Notes under the pieces: model-generated | What the model was told of the DNA's origin: nothing | Databases searched by the model: none | The model's input: the letters and a program-made list of their open reading frames with translations, nothing else | NCBI GenBank assembly: GCA_034112085.1 | Contig: JAWUWD010000050.1 | Span: 1-64,000, forward strand | Direction: 5' to 3' | DNA: 64,000 nt | Source: JAWUWD01 sp034112085 | Lineage (GTDB): Bacteria; Bacteroidota; Bacteroidia; Cytophagales; Cyclobacteriaceae | Position numbers and translations under genes: made by a program | Part shown: positions 51,958 to 61,142 of the stretch, piece by piece | How the letters are laid out: every line of letters starts with the position of its first letter | Numbering within the stretch: position 1 is the stretch's first letter

Positions 51958-53145
51958 ATGTTCAAAGGATTAAAAGTATTAGAGCTAGCATCTGTTTTGG
52001 CAGGGCCAAGTGTAGGGCAATTTTTTGCTGAACTTGGCGCGGAAGTCATCAAGGTTGAGAACCCTAAAACTCATGGTGACGTCACTAGATCATGGAAATT
52101 ACCCACTGAATCTCAAGAACAAAACTCTGCCTATTTTTCCGCAATCAACAGTGGAAAAAAATCTATAGGAATTGATATTAGCAAAGAAGAAGGTAAGTCG
52201 ATCATTCATAGATTGGTAGAACAGATGGATGTTGTTTTGGTGAGTTATAAGCCTGGTGATGCTGAAAAGTTGGGGATGGACTACACTACACTTAAAAATT
52301 ACAAAGGTGATATTATTTATGGACATATTACGGGATACGGTGTAGATGACTCCCGTGTAGGATACGATGCGATCATACAGGCAGAGTCTGGGTTTATGTA
52401 TATGAATGGTGAACCAAATGGCGATTCATTGAAAATGCCTGTTGCTCTGGTTGATGTGCTAGCTGCTCATCAACTGAAGCAAGCATTGTTGCTGGCAATT
52501 ATTCAGAAGATGAGAACGGGTGAAGGAGACTATGTGACAGTTTCTTTGATCGAATCAGCAATTTCAGCGCTGGTCAATCAAGCGACTAACTATTTGGTAG
52601 CGGGTCAGATTCCTGAAAAGAAAGGGAGTGCACATCCAAATATAGCACCTTATGGAGAGGCCTTTTCATGTGCTGATGATGTAGCACTTATCTTAGCTGT
52701 GGGAAATGATAAACAATTCAAGCTTTTATGTGAAGTGTTAGACGTGGCAGAACTGGCAACTGATGAACGATTTGAGAATAATGAACAACGGGTGAAAAAC
52801 AGAGGAAAGCTAAATGCCTACTTGTCTGAATCATTCAAAATGAAGAATGCAGACGAATGGTTAGATGACCTAAGACATCTTAAAATACCCAGCGGAAGTA
52901 TTTTGCCAATGAATCAAGTCTTTGAGCAAAAGATAGCCAAGGAGGTAGTATTGACTGGCGGAGAAGAGAATGATAAAGTGCAAGGTTTAAGAACTTTTGT
53001 AGGGAAGTCTGTGAAAATGGATAAAACTCCCCACCTCGCCCCACCACCTGGCTTCGGGCAACACACTAAAGAAGTATTATTAGAAAAAAACATTGCTAAA
53101 GAATCAGAAATCAATGAATTGAAAGCCATAGGGGTTATTTCTTAA
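51958..53145 (+). CDS. CaiB/BaiF (family III) CoA-transferase
   Basis: Family III CoA-transferase (formyl-CoA transferase/carnitine CoA-transferase type). Start at 51958 gives MFKGLKVLELASVLAGPSVGQFFAELGAEVIKVENP. Other motifs: FSAINSGKKSIGIDI, VVLVSYKPGDAEKLGMDY, ITGYGVDDSRVGYDAIIQAESGFMYMNG (catalytic Asp region) and C-terminal PPPGFGQHTKEVL. 395 aa from this start. The substrate cannot be read from sequence. It is upstream of, and separated by 164 nt from, the dcw operon. Confidence 0.9.
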   Translation: MFKGLKVLELASVLAGPSVGQFFAELGAEVIKVENPKTHGDVTRSWKLPTESQEQNSAYFSAINSGKKSIGIDISKEEGKSIIHRLVEQMDVVLVSYKPGDAEKLGMDYTTLKNYKGDIIYGHITGYGVDDSRVGYDAIIQAESGFMYMNGEPNGDSLKMPVALVDVLAAHQLKQALLLAIIQKMRTGEGDYVTVSLIESAISALVNQATNYLVAGQIPEKKGSAHPNIAPYGEAFSCADDVALILAVGNDKQFKLLCEVLDVAELATDERFENNEQRVKNRGKLNAYLSESFKMKNADEWLDDLRHLKIPSGSILPMNQVFEQKIAKEVVLTGGEENDKVQGLRTFVGKSVKMDKTPHLAPPPGFGQHTKEVLLEKNIAKESEINELKAIGVIS

Positions 53146-53146
53146 T

Positions 53147-53171
53147 TAGATTCTCAAGTATCGAGAATCTA
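53147..53171. other. inverted repeat after the CoA-transferase gene
   Basis: TAGATTCTC / GAGAATCTA 9-bp arms around AAGTATC. It follows the stop codon immediately; there is no T-run, so termination is uncertain. Confidence 0.4.
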
Positions 53172-53213
53172 AAGAGAACTCAAAATATAGATCTAAATGT
53201 ACTTTTTAGCACA

Positions 53214-53260
53214 AAAGTGTCGAAAAGTGGTAGAAAGTGTCATAAAGTGGAGGATTGTGT
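53214..53260. promoter_or_regulatory. MraZ operator: five 10-bp-spaced AAAGTG[T/G] repeats
   Basis: Copies at 53214, 53224, 53234, 53244 and 53254 (AAAGTGT, AAAGTGG, AAAGTGT, AAAGTGG, ATTGTGT), in perfect 10-bp register; the last is degenerate. The alternation of T and G at the seventh base is regular. This matches the known MraZ-binding box (AAAGTG[T/G] repeats separated by 3 nt) and sits just before mraZ, so autoregulation of the dcw operon is expected. Confidence 0.88.
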
Positions 53261-53272
53261 CATTTTATTTCC

Positions 53273-53280
53273 TATGTTTG
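53273..53280 (+). promoter_or_regulatory. -7 element TATGTTTG of the dcw operon promoter
   Basis: TAnnTTTG match 12 nt downstream of the last MraZ repeat and 29 nt before the mraZ ATG. The only candidate TTG (53255-53257) is within the operator, 15 nt upstream, so MraZ binding would block the promoter. Confidence 0.55.
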
Positions 53281-53309
53281 TTTTGAGGTAAATAACCACT
53301 GTACCCAAA

Positions 53310-53753
53310 ATGTCTTTTTTCACTAGCGAATACGAATGTAAGCTTGATGCGAAAGGTAGGCTCGTCCTACCCGCCAAGATCAAGGGCAACTTGCCCGAAG
53401 CTTCAGGCAATGAGCTAGTTTTACGAAGGGGCTTCGAGCCCTGTCTCATTCTCTACCCCATGGTAGAGTTCAAAAAAATATACTCTAAGATTTCAGGTCT
53501 TAACGAATTCAACGAGGAGTATAGAAAACTTCAAAGAAATTTTTTTAAAGGAATAGCCACAGTGGAACTTGATGGTACAGGTCGGTTTTTGATTCCAAAG
53601 CTTATGACTAATTATGCACAGCTTCAAAAAGAGGCAATCGTAGTTGGTATGGGTAATCGCATAGAGATATGGAATCCAGAACAATATGACAAGTACCTCA
53701 TCAATGACCCGGGGGAGTTCTCGGCTCTAGCACAGAAGTATCTTGATGCATAA
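53310..53753 (+). CDS. mraZ: division/cell-wall cluster transcriptional regulator MraZ
   Basis: Double-SpoVT/AbrB-fold regulator of the dcw operon. FTSEYECKLDAKGRLVLPAKIKGNL and ATVELDGTGRFLIPKLMTNYA are the two related DNA-binding halves. 147 aa, usual length. It binds AAAGTG repeats; five are present at 53214-53260. rsmH follows 5 nt downstream. Confidence 0.96.
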   Translation: MSFFTSEYECKLDAKGRLVLPAKIKGNLPEASGNELVLRRGFEPCLILYPMVEFKKIYSKISGLNEFNEEYRKLQRNFFKGIATVELDGTGRFLIPKLMTNYAQLQKEAIVVGMGNRIEIWNPEQYDKYLINDPGEFSALAQKYLDA

Positions 53754-53758
53754 GGGCT

Positions 53759-54664
53759 ATGAGCAAATACCATAAACCGGTCATGTTGCAAGAATGTCTA
53801 GAAGGCTTAGCAATAAAGCCTGATGGAGTGTATGTTGATGTCACTTTTGGTGGTGGAGGACATGCCAAAGCAATCTTGGAACAGCTCGAAGGAGGAATGC
53901 TTTATGCATTTGATCAGGATGAACAAGCTAGAGCAAATGCCGAAGATATAGATAAACGTTCTTTTACATTGATTGCGTCCAATTTCAGATATATGAAAAG
54001 ATATCTGAAAATGCATGGTATCACGAAAGTAGATGGCATACTCGCTGATCTCGGAGTTTCTTCTCACCAGATAGATGACCCAGAACGAGGTTTCTCAACC
54101 AGGTTTGATGGAGATCTAGATATGAGAATGGATTTATCTGCTAGCATCAACGCTCAGACAGTTATCAATACTTACAATGAGCGGGAATTGCATCGCATAT
54201 TCGGGATGTATGGTGAGGTTAAGAATGCAAGAACCTTGGCAAGTGCAATAGTAAGCCAACGAATCAATAAGCCAATAGATACCGTTGCTGATTTAAAGCA
54301 AGTATTGGCCAGATACGCCAAAAGAGGGAAAGAATTCAAATACTACGCACAGGTGTTTCAAGCGATTCGAATTGAGGTGAATCAAGAGATGAAAGCCTTA
54401 GAGGAAATGCTAGAGCAGACAGCAGATGTATTAGGAGAAGGAGGAAGGCTGGTAGTGATGTCATATCATTCACTTGAAGATAGAATGGTCAAGAACTTCA
54501 TCAATAAAGGGAAGATATATGGTGAGCTAGAGAAGGATTTTTACGGTAATGTACTTAAGCCGCTCAATGCAATCACTAGAAAACCAATGATAGCAACGGC
54601 AGATGAAATAAAAGAAAATAATCGTGCGAGAAGCGCGAAACTCAGAATAGCTGAGAAACAATAA
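53759..54664 (+). CDS. rsmH: 16S rRNA (cytosine-N4) methyltransferase RsmH
   Basis: Methylates C1402 of 16S rRNA using SAM. Motifs: HKPVMLQECLEGL, VDVTFGGGGHAKAIL (SAM-binding), DGILADLGVSSHQIDDPERGFSTRFDGDLDMRMD and RIEVNQEMKALEEML. 301 aa, usual length. It is second gene of the dcw operon. Confidence 0.97.
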   Translation: MSKYHKPVMLQECLEGLAIKPDGVYVDVTFGGGGHAKAILEQLEGGMLYAFDQDEQARANAEDIDKRSFTLIASNFRYMKRYLKMHGITKVDGILADLGVSSHQIDDPERGFSTRFDGDLDMRMDLSASINAQTVINTYNERELHRIFGMYGEVKNARTLASAIVSQRINKPIDTVADLKQVLARYAKRGKEFKYYAQVFQAIRIEVNQEMKALEEMLEQTADVLGEGGRLVVMSYHSLEDRMVKNFINKGKIYGELEKDFYGNVLKPLNAITRKPMIATADEIKENNRARSAKLRIAEKQ

Positions 54665-54666
54665 TA

Positions 54667-55032
54667 ATGGCAAAGAATACTTTTAAAGTAGGGGATGATG
54701 AAAAGAAGGGATCGAGTGTCTTTTCTAAAATGGAGGGTGCAGTAAAGCTTGATAGCCTGTTTGATGATGGCCTTCCAGTAAAGTATTTACCTAAAATAAT
54801 GTTTGTAGTGGTCTTGGTGATATTCTACATCGGTAACAATCATTATGGAGAAAAGACGATTAGAAAAATCGATAAAACAAAAAGAGAAGTAGAAGACTTA
54901 AGAGCAGATTTCACAACGCTTAAAGCAGACTATATGTTTGCCAGTAAACAGTCAGAAGTGGCTAAGAGAGTGGCATCGCTAGGGCTCGAAGAAAGTATGA
55001 AACCTCCATATAAAATAACAATTGTAGAATAG
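54667..55032 (+). CDS. ftsL: FtsL-like cell division protein
   Basis: 121 aa, bitopic. Cytosolic N-terminus of about 40 residues (DDEKKGSSVFSKMEGAVKLD), one membrane helix (YLPKIMFVVVLVIFYIGNNHY), then a short periplasmic coiled coil (IRKIDKTKREVEDLRADFTTLKADY). The size, topology and position between rsmH and ftsI identify the FtsL-like septal protein of Bacteroidota, which has almost no sequence conservation. It overlaps ftsI by one base. Confidence 0.82.
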   Translation: MAKNTFKVGDDEKKGSSVFSKMEGAVKLDSLFDDGLPVKYLPKIMFVVVLVIFYIGNNHYGEKTIRKIDKTKREVEDLRADFTTLKADYMFASKQSEVAKRVASLGLEESMKPPYKITIVE

Positions 55033-57131
55033 TGAATATTAAAAAAGACATAGTACTAAGGGTTCGTATTGCATTTTTATGCATGGTGATCTTTGCTATG
55101 GCTATTCTGTATAAGATCGGGAATATCCAGATCATGGAGGGGGAGAAGTGGGAGGAGCTAGCAGATCAAATTACTTTCAAAAATAGAACCGTAAAAGCAA
55201 CTAGAGGCAGTATCTATTCCGATAACGGAAGTTTATTGGCCACTTCGTTGCCATTTTATAAAGTGGCGATTGATCCAATCATTGCGAGTGACGCAGTGTA
55301 TTCTGAGGGAATTGATTCACTCGCTCTATTACTCTCTAAATTCTACGGAGACAGATCAAAAGAGACCTATAAGCGCAAGATTAATGACGCCAGACTTGCC
55401 AATAAGCGATATATCCTACTTAGTAGAAAGCAGATTAACTATCAGGATAAAAAGAAAATCAGCCAGTGGCCTATTTTTAAAGAAGGAAGGCTCAAGGGAG
55501 GAATCATCTTCGAGAAAGTTGATAAACGCTTCAGACCATTTGAGAGTCTAAGTTTGAGAACAATCGGCTATGTCAATGAAGAAGAGCGAGGTATGGTGGG
55601 TTTGGAGTATAGCTTCAATGGACAACTTTCTGGAAAAGATGGACAGGCAGTTTATCAAAAAATATCGGGAGGAACATGGAAGCCGATTTATGATGGTACA
55701 GAAGTGAAAACAGAAAATGGTTGGGATATCGAAACTACATTGGATGTAAACCTTCAAGATGTTACCGAATCAGCTTTGTTAAAGGCTTTGAATGATCATA
55801 GAGCAGATTACGGAACGGCAGTAGTAATGGAGGTAGCCACAGGAGAGATTAAAGCTATGTCTAACTTGAGTCGTAGTAAAAAAGGCAATTACTACGAACA
55901 GTATAATTATGCAGTTGGTCAGCACGGGTTAACAGAGCCAGGATCTACCTTCAAACTCGCAACAATGATCGCTTTGTTGGAAGAGAAAAACATGAGTTTG
56001 AGTGACAGTATAGCCACTGGTAATGGTACTCAGAAATTCTATAAGAATACAGTGACTGATCATCATGAAGGAGGTTATGGTACGATCACCATAAAAGAAG
56101 CTTTCGAAAAATCTTCGAATGTTGCCATGGCTAAGTTAGTTGATAAGCACTTCGGTACTAACCCCGAGAAATTCTTACACTACATCGATGGACTGAAAAT
56201 GTCTACTCCGTTGGGATTTCAGCTTGTCGGTGAGGGTGTGCCTAGAATTAAAAGACCAAATGATAGTGATTGGAGTGGGATCACCTTGCCATGGATGGCA
56301 TATGGCTATGGATTGGAAATGACACCATTACAGATATTATCGTTATACAATGCAGTAGCTAACAATGGAAAAATGATTCGACCAATATTGGCGAAGTCAG
56401 CTAGAAAAGCAGACAAAGTGATGGAAACTTATCATACGACTGTTTTGAATGAGAAGATTTGCTCAACAAGTACTTTGGCTAAACTGCAGATTATGTTGGA
56501 GGGCGTTGTTGAAAGAGGAACTGCAGTAAACATCAAGAATGCAGATTATAAGATTGCTGGTAAAACAGGAACGGCCCAAATATTAGAGAATGGTAAACAT
56601 ACTAAGAAATATATAACATCATTTGCTGGCTATTTTCCAGCTAAAAGCCCTAAGTACAGTGCAATCATCGTGGTGAAGAACCCTAAAGGGTATTCTCAGT
56701 ACGGGAGTAATGTTGCTGCTCCAGTATTCAAAGAAATAGCGGACAATATCTATGCAAGAGATATTCAGATGCATGAGGCGATGGCAATGGGTAAGTCTGG
56801 AGAATATGGCATATTCCCGACAGTGAGAGCTGGGAACAGATCTGATTTGACTGTGCTATGTAATGAGCTAGGTATTTCAAATCATGCTGATGTAGAAGAT
56901 GAGTGGGTAAGAGCAAGTATCAACGCCAATTCGCTCAAGTGGAAAACCAATAAGAACAAAGAAAACCTTGTGCCCAATGTGCAGGGCATGACTCTGCGCG
57001 ATGCAATTTATTTATTAGAAAATGAAGGATTAAGTGTTGGATTCAAAGGAAAAGGGAGAGTCAAGAAGCAATCGATCATAGCAGGAAGAAAAGTGAGAAA
57101 AGGGGAACAGATAACTATTGAATTAGGATAA
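55032..57131 (+). CDS. ftsI: penicillin-binding protein 2/3 (FtsI) with PASTA domain
   Basis: Class B transpeptidase of the septum. One membrane helix (VRIAFLCMVIFAMAILYKI), dimerisation domain (about 35-230; FKNRTVKATRGSIYSDNGSLLATSL), transpeptidase domain with all three active-site motifs: S305-T-F-K308 in EPGSTFKLAT, SSN in FEKSSNVAMAKL and KTG in IAGKTGTAQIL. A single C-terminal PASTA domain (VPNVQGMTLRDAIYLLENEGLSVGF) extends it to 699 aa, like B. subtilis SpoVD or PBP2x, and not the E. coli form. GTG start overlapping ftsL stop; TAATG overlap with murE. Confidence 0.95.
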   Translation: MNIKKDIVLRVRIAFLCMVIFAMAILYKIGNIQIMEGEKWEELADQITFKNRTVKATRGSIYSDNGSLLATSLPFYKVAIDPIIASDAVYSEGIDSLALLLSKFYGDRSKETYKRKINDARLANKRYILLSRKQINYQDKKKISQWPIFKEGRLKGGIIFEKVDKRFRPFESLSLRTIGYVNEEERGMVGLEYSFNGQLSGKDGQAVYQKISGGTWKPIYDGTEVKTENGWDIETTLDVNLQDVTESALLKALNDHRADYGTAVVMEVATGEIKAMSNLSRSKKGNYYEQYNYAVGQHGLTEPGSTFKLATMIALLEEKNMSLSDSIATGNGTQKFYKNTVTDHHEGGYGTITIKEAFEKSSNVAMAKLVDKHFGTNPEKFLHYIDGLKMSTPLGFQLVGEGVPRIKRPNDSDWSGITLPWMAYGYGLEMTPLQILSLYNAVANNGKMIRPILAKSARKADKVMETYHTTVLNEKICSTSTLAKLQIMLEGVVERGTAVNIKNADYKIAGKTGTAQILENGKHTKKYITSFAGYFPAKSPKYSAIIVVKNPKGYSQYGSNVAAPVFKEIADNIYARDIQMHEAMAMGKSGEYGIFPTVRAGNRSDLTVLCNELGISNHADVEDEWVRASINANSLKWKTNKNKENLVPNVQGMTLRDAIYLLENEGLSVGFKGKGRVKKQSIIAGRKVRKGEQITIELG

Positions 57132-58591
57132 TGGCTGTATTGAAGGACATATTGTATAAAGTATCATTGACTTCTACTTCAGGTAATATGGAAGTGGACG
57201 TGAATCATATTGCCTTTGATTCTCGAAAAGTAATAGATGGTTCTTTATTCATCGCTGTGAAAGGTACCATTACTGATGGACATGAATACTTGAGCAAAGC
57301 AATCAAGAGCGGAGCAGTTGCGATCGTCTGTGAAGTTCTTCCAGATTATTTGGAGGACGGGATCACTTATGTAACTGTTGGTAATAGTGCGGCATCACTA
57401 GGCGTCATAGCCTCTAACTTTTATGGAAACCCTTCGGAGAAACTTGACTTGGTTGGAATTACCGGCACAAATGGTAAGACGACAACTGTCACATTGCTGT
57501 ATCATTTGTATCTGAAGTTAGGCTACAAAACTGGCTTGCTTTCTACCGTAGAGAATAAAATCAACGAGCAAACGATCCCTTCAACACACACTACACCCGA
57601 TCCTATTCAGCTCAATGAGCTATTGGCTCAGATGATCAAGGAGTCTTGTACGCATTGTTTTATGGAAGTGAGTTCGCATGCCATTGATCAGCATAGAATC
57701 GAAGGGCTGAGATTTACGGGAGCAGTATTTACAAATATCTCGCACGATCACTTAGATTATCACAAGACATTTGACGAATATATCCGTGTCAAAAAGAGAA
57801 TGTTCGATGGCTTACATAAACAGGCATTTGCCTTGGTGAATATTGATGATCGAAGAGGAGCTGTCATGTTGCAGAATACCAAAGCGATCAAACAAACTTA
57901 TGCAATGAAAAGCATGGCGGACTTCAAAGCCAAAATGCTTACGAATACACTCCAAGGTATCGAACTTGAGATCGACAATAAGAATGCTTGGTTTAAGTTG
58001 ATTGGGGATTTCAATGGCTACAATCTGTTGGCGGCTTATGGCACAGCAGTACTTCTGGGAGAAGACTCTGATGAAGTATTGACACAGTTATCAATCCTAG
58101 ATGCGGCCCCTGGTAGATTCCAACAAGTGATATCTACATCAGCAGTGACCGCTATCGTGGATTACGCACATACGCCTGATGCATTGAAAAATGTATTAGA
58201 AACGATTAATAGTTTCCGAACTGGGAATGAGCAGTTGATCACAGTGGTGGGTTGCGGAGGAGATAGAGATAAAACGAAGAGACCATTGATGGCTTCTATC
58301 GCAACGAAGTTGAGTAATAAAGTGATTTTGACTTCTGATAATCCAAGAAATGAAAATCCTGATACGATTATCAATGATATGAAAAAAGGTGTGAGTCCTT
58401 CAGATTTTAAGAAGATGTTGGTGCTTTCAGATCGTGAGGAGGCCATTAAGACTGCCTGTCTATTGGCAGATGGTAAGGATATTATCTTGGTGGCAGGGAA
58501 AGGTCATGAAACATATCAAGAAATTGATGGAGTGAAGAATCATTTTGATGATAGAGAAGTACTTGGACGCATGTTAGACTTGATGAATTGA
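57131..58591 (+). CDS. murE: UDP-MurNAc-tripeptide synthetase MurE
   Basis: Adds meso-diaminopimelate to UDP-MurNAc-L-Ala-D-Glu. Mur ligase N, central and C domains: FDSRKVIDGSLFIAVKGT, LVGITGTNGKTTTVTLLYHL (P-loop), DYAHTPDALKNVL and the DAP-recognition motif LTSDNPRNENP, which indicates a meso-DAP, not lysine, peptidoglycan. 486 aa, usual. The ATG overlaps the ftsI stop. Confidence 0.96.
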   Translation: MAVLKDILYKVSLTSTSGNMEVDVNHIAFDSRKVIDGSLFIAVKGTITDGHEYLSKAIKSGAVAIVCEVLPDYLEDGITYVTVGNSAASLGVIASNFYGNPSEKLDLVGITGTNGKTTTVTLLYHLYLKLGYKTGLLSTVENKINEQTIPSTHTTPDPIQLNELLAQMIKESCTHCFMEVSSHAIDQHRIEGLRFTGAVFTNISHDHLDYHKTFDEYIRVKKRMFDGLHKQAFALVNIDDRRGAVMLQNTKAIKQTYAMKSMADFKAKMLTNTLQGIELEIDNKNAWFKLIGDFNGYNLLAAYGTAVLLGEDSDEVLTQLSILDAAPGRFQQVISTSAVTAIVDYAHTPDALKNVLETINSFRTGNEQLITVVGCGGDRDKTKRPLMASIATKLSNKVILTSDNPRNENPDTIINDMKKGVSPSDFKKMLVLSDREEAIKTACLLADGKDIILVAGKGHETYQEIDGVKNHFDDREVLGRMLDLMN

Positions 58592-58599
58592 CATAGACA

Positions 58600-59802
58600 A
58601 TGTTATACTACTTATTTAAATATCTAGAACAGCATTTTGACCTTATGGGAGCAGGAGTGTTTCAATACATCTCCTTCCGTGCGGGTGCTGCTGTGGTATT
58701 GTCTTTATTGATCACGATCACTTTTGGGAAAAAATTAATTGGATTCTTACAGAAGAAACAAATTGGAGAAACGATTCGTGACTTAGGTCTCCAAGGTCAG
58801 ATGGAGAAAAAAGGAACGCCTACAATGGGTGGTATCATCATCATCAGCGCAATTGTGATTCCTACACTGTTGTTTGCTAAGCTTGACAACATTTATATCA
58901 TTTTGCTTTTGGTGACCACCATAGGACTCGGATTGATTGGATTCACAGATGATTATATCAAGGTATTTAAGAAAGATAAAGAAGGGCTATCTGGGAAATT
59001 CAAAGTTGTTGGACAAATAGGAATTGGATTGATTGTAGGCTTGACACTCTACTTCCATGAGGATGTAGTAGTGAGAGAATTTGATAATGCGGATACCACA
59101 GAAATATCAGTGCAAGGATATCAAGATGTGAAATCCACAATCACAACAGTTCCTTTCATGAAGGATAATGAGTTTAACTATGATAACATCATTCCATTTT
59201 TTAGCGATGATTATACTTGGATGATCTATGTGTTGATGGTGATTTTTATTGTCACTGCGGTTTCCAATGGGGCTAATATCACAGACGGGTTGGATGGACT
59301 GGCGGCAGGAACTTCGGCTATTATTGGGCTGACCATTGCCATTCTCGCGTATGTTTCCGGTCGGGTTGACTTTAGTGAGTATCTCAACATCATGTACATC
59401 CCCAACCTAGGAGAATTGGTTATTTTCTGTACAGCTTTTGTAGGTGCTTGTCTTGGGTTTTTGTGGTACAATTCTTACCCAGCGCAGGTATTCATGGGAG
59501 ATACAGGAAGTCTTTCGTTAGGAGGGATTATAGCAGTATTGGCCATTGCGATTCGTAAGGAATTATTGATTCCAATCTTATGTGGTGTGTTTTTGATAGA
59601 AAATTTATCAGTCATTATTCAAGTAGGTTATTTCAAATACACAAAGAGAAAATACGGTGAAGGAAGAAGAGTTTTTAAAATGTCTCCACTGCACCACCAT
59701 TATCAGAAATTGGACATGCCTGAATCTAAGATTGTAGCTAGATTCTGGATCATCGGGATACTATTAGCCGTGTTAACATTGGCAACACTGAAACTAAGAT
59801 AA
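58600..59802 (+). CDS. mraY: phospho-N-acetylmuramoyl-pentapeptide transferase MraY
   Basis: Ten-helix enzyme transferring phospho-MurNAc-pentapeptide to undecaprenyl phosphate (lipid I). Motifs: KKGTPTMGGIII, GFTDDYIKVFKKDKEGLSGKFK (catalytic DD), NGANITDGLDGLAAGTSA and YPAQVFMGDTGSLSLGG, then PLHHHYQKLDMPE. At 400 aa it is about 40 longer than E. coli MraY, owing to an extra segment (ENVTTEISVQGYQDVKSTITT-like, after position 150) typical of Bacteroidota. Confidence 0.96.
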   Translation: MLYYLFKYLEQHFDLMGAGVFQYISFRAGAAVVLSLLITITFGKKLIGFLQKKQIGETIRDLGLQGQMEKKGTPTMGGIIIISAIVIPTLLFAKLDNIYIILLLVTTIGLGLIGFTDDYIKVFKKDKEGLSGKFKVVGQIGIGLIVGLTLYFHEDVVVREFDNADTTEISVQGYQDVKSTITTVPFMKDNEFNYDNIIPFFSDDYTWMIYVLMVIFIVTAVSNGANITDGLDGLAAGTSAIIGLTIAILAYVSGRVDFSEYLNIMYIPNLGELVIFCTAFVGACLGFLWYNSYPAQVFMGDTGSLSLGGIIAVLAIAIRKELLIPILCGVFLIENLSVIIQVGYFKYTKRKYGEGRRVFKMSPLHHHYQKLDMPESKIVARFWIIGILLAVLTLATLKLR

Positions 59803-61140
59803 TTGAATAAAAGAGTCATCATATTGGGCGCTGGAGAAAGCGGAACAGGAGCAGCCTTGCTAGCTAAAGCTAAAGGGTATGATGTTTTTGTATCTGACAG
59901 AGGAGCTATAGCCGATGATTATAAACGCCAATTAATTTCTAAAAGCATTGACTTTGAAGAAGGAATGCACAGCGAGCAATTGATCATGAAGGCTGATTTG
60001 GTGATAAAAAGCCCAGGAATTCCTGATACGGTTGATTTGGTTAAGAAGCTAAGAGCTCTAGGCACAGAAGTTATAGATGAGCTAGAGTTTGCCTCAAGAT
60101 ATACTGATGCTAAGTTGATTGCTATTACCGGGACTAACGGTAAGACCACTACAACATTACTCACTTATCACTTACTAAAAAATGCAGGGGTAAATGTAGG
60201 TCTTGCAGGAAATGTAGGAGAGAGCTTAGCCAAGCAAGTAATAGAAGATCAGCATGATTACTATGCAGTTGAGATGAGTAGCTTCCAAATAGATGGAATT
60301 ACTACTATGCAACCTGATATGGTTGTGATACTCAATATCACACCAGATCACTTGGATCGCTATGATTACAAATTCACTAACTATTCAGATTCCAAATTTT
60401 CACTGGCTGAAAGATTAGGCGAAAATGGCAATTTTATTTATTTCGCTGATGATCAAGAGATACAAAATCAACTAAAAAGCAAAGAGCTCAAAGGAAAAAG
60501 TCAATCCATTTCTCTAACGGGAAAAGGAAGTATAAACGCGGAAGGGGAGTTGATGACTTTCGAGGAAGATCAAATATCGCAAAGTGAAACTACCCTTAGA
60601 GGAAAGCATAATCTGATTAATACCATGAGTGCTGTGCTTATAGCCAGAGAAGTGGGACTGGGATTTGATAAAATAAAAGAAGGTTTGAAAATCTTCAAAA
60701 ATGCACCACATAGATTAGAGTATGTAGCAACGATCAAAGATGTTGACTTCTACAATGACTCTAAGGCCACTAATGTGGAGGCTACTAAATATGCTCTCGA
60801 AAGCTTCAGTGAGCAGATGGTATGGATAGCAGGTGGGGTTGATAAGGGCAACAATTACGAATACATAATGGAGCAGGTCAATGCTAAAGTAAAGGCTTTG
60901 GTTTGCTTAGGAACTGATAATGAAAAGCTGAGAGCATCATTTCACAATGATATAGTCAATATCCTTGAAACCGATAAAATGAAGGATGCGGTCAATTCTG
61001 CCATGAAATATGCCGAAGCTAACGATGTAGTGTTACTATCTCCAGCATGTGCAAGTTTCGACTTGTTCAATAACTATGAAGATAGAGGTGATCAGTTTAG
61101 AGAAGCGGTATTGATGTTAAAAGAAACTTACGACAACTAG
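59803..61140 (+). CDS. murD: UDP-MurNAc-L-alanine:D-glutamate ligase MurD
   Basis: Adds D-glutamate to UDP-MurNAc-L-Ala. Motifs: IILGAGESGTGAALLAKAKG, KSPGIPDTVDLV, LIAITGTNGKTTTTLLTYHLL, NITPDHLDRYDYK, LRGKHNLINTMSAVL and FYNDSKATNVEATKYALESF. 445 aa. TTG start immediately after the mraY stop, with no ATG nearby that keeps the N-terminal dinucleotide-like strand; the TTG is therefore credible. Confidence 0.95.
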   Translation: MNKRVIILGAGESGTGAALLAKAKGYDVFVSDRGAIADDYKRQLISKSIDFEEGMHSEQLIMKADLVIKSPGIPDTVDLVKKLRALGTEVIDELEFASRYTDAKLIAITGTNGKTTTTLLTYHLLKNAGVNVGLAGNVGESLAKQVIEDQHDYYAVEMSSFQIDGITTMQPDMVVILNITPDHLDRYDYKFTNYSDSKFSLAERLGENGNFIYFADDQEIQNQLKSKELKGKSQSISLTGKGSINAEGELMTFEEDQISQSETTLRGKHNLINTMSAVLIAREVGLGFDKIKEGLKIFKNAPHRLEYVATIKDVDFYNDSKATNVEATKYALESFSEQMVWIAGGVDKGNNYEYIMEQVNAKVKALVCLGTDNEKLRASFHNDIVNILETDKMKDAVNSAMKYAEANDVVLLSPACASFDLFNNYEDRGDQFREAVLMLKETYDN

Positions 61141-61142
61141 TG

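Noticed and set aside
53214..53260. The 10-bp repeats as a CRISPR or satellite array
   Set aside because: Repeat unit, spacing and position match the MraZ operator.
55270..55551. Second reading frame inside ftsI
   Set aside because: Shadow of a gene with all three transpeptidase motifs intact.
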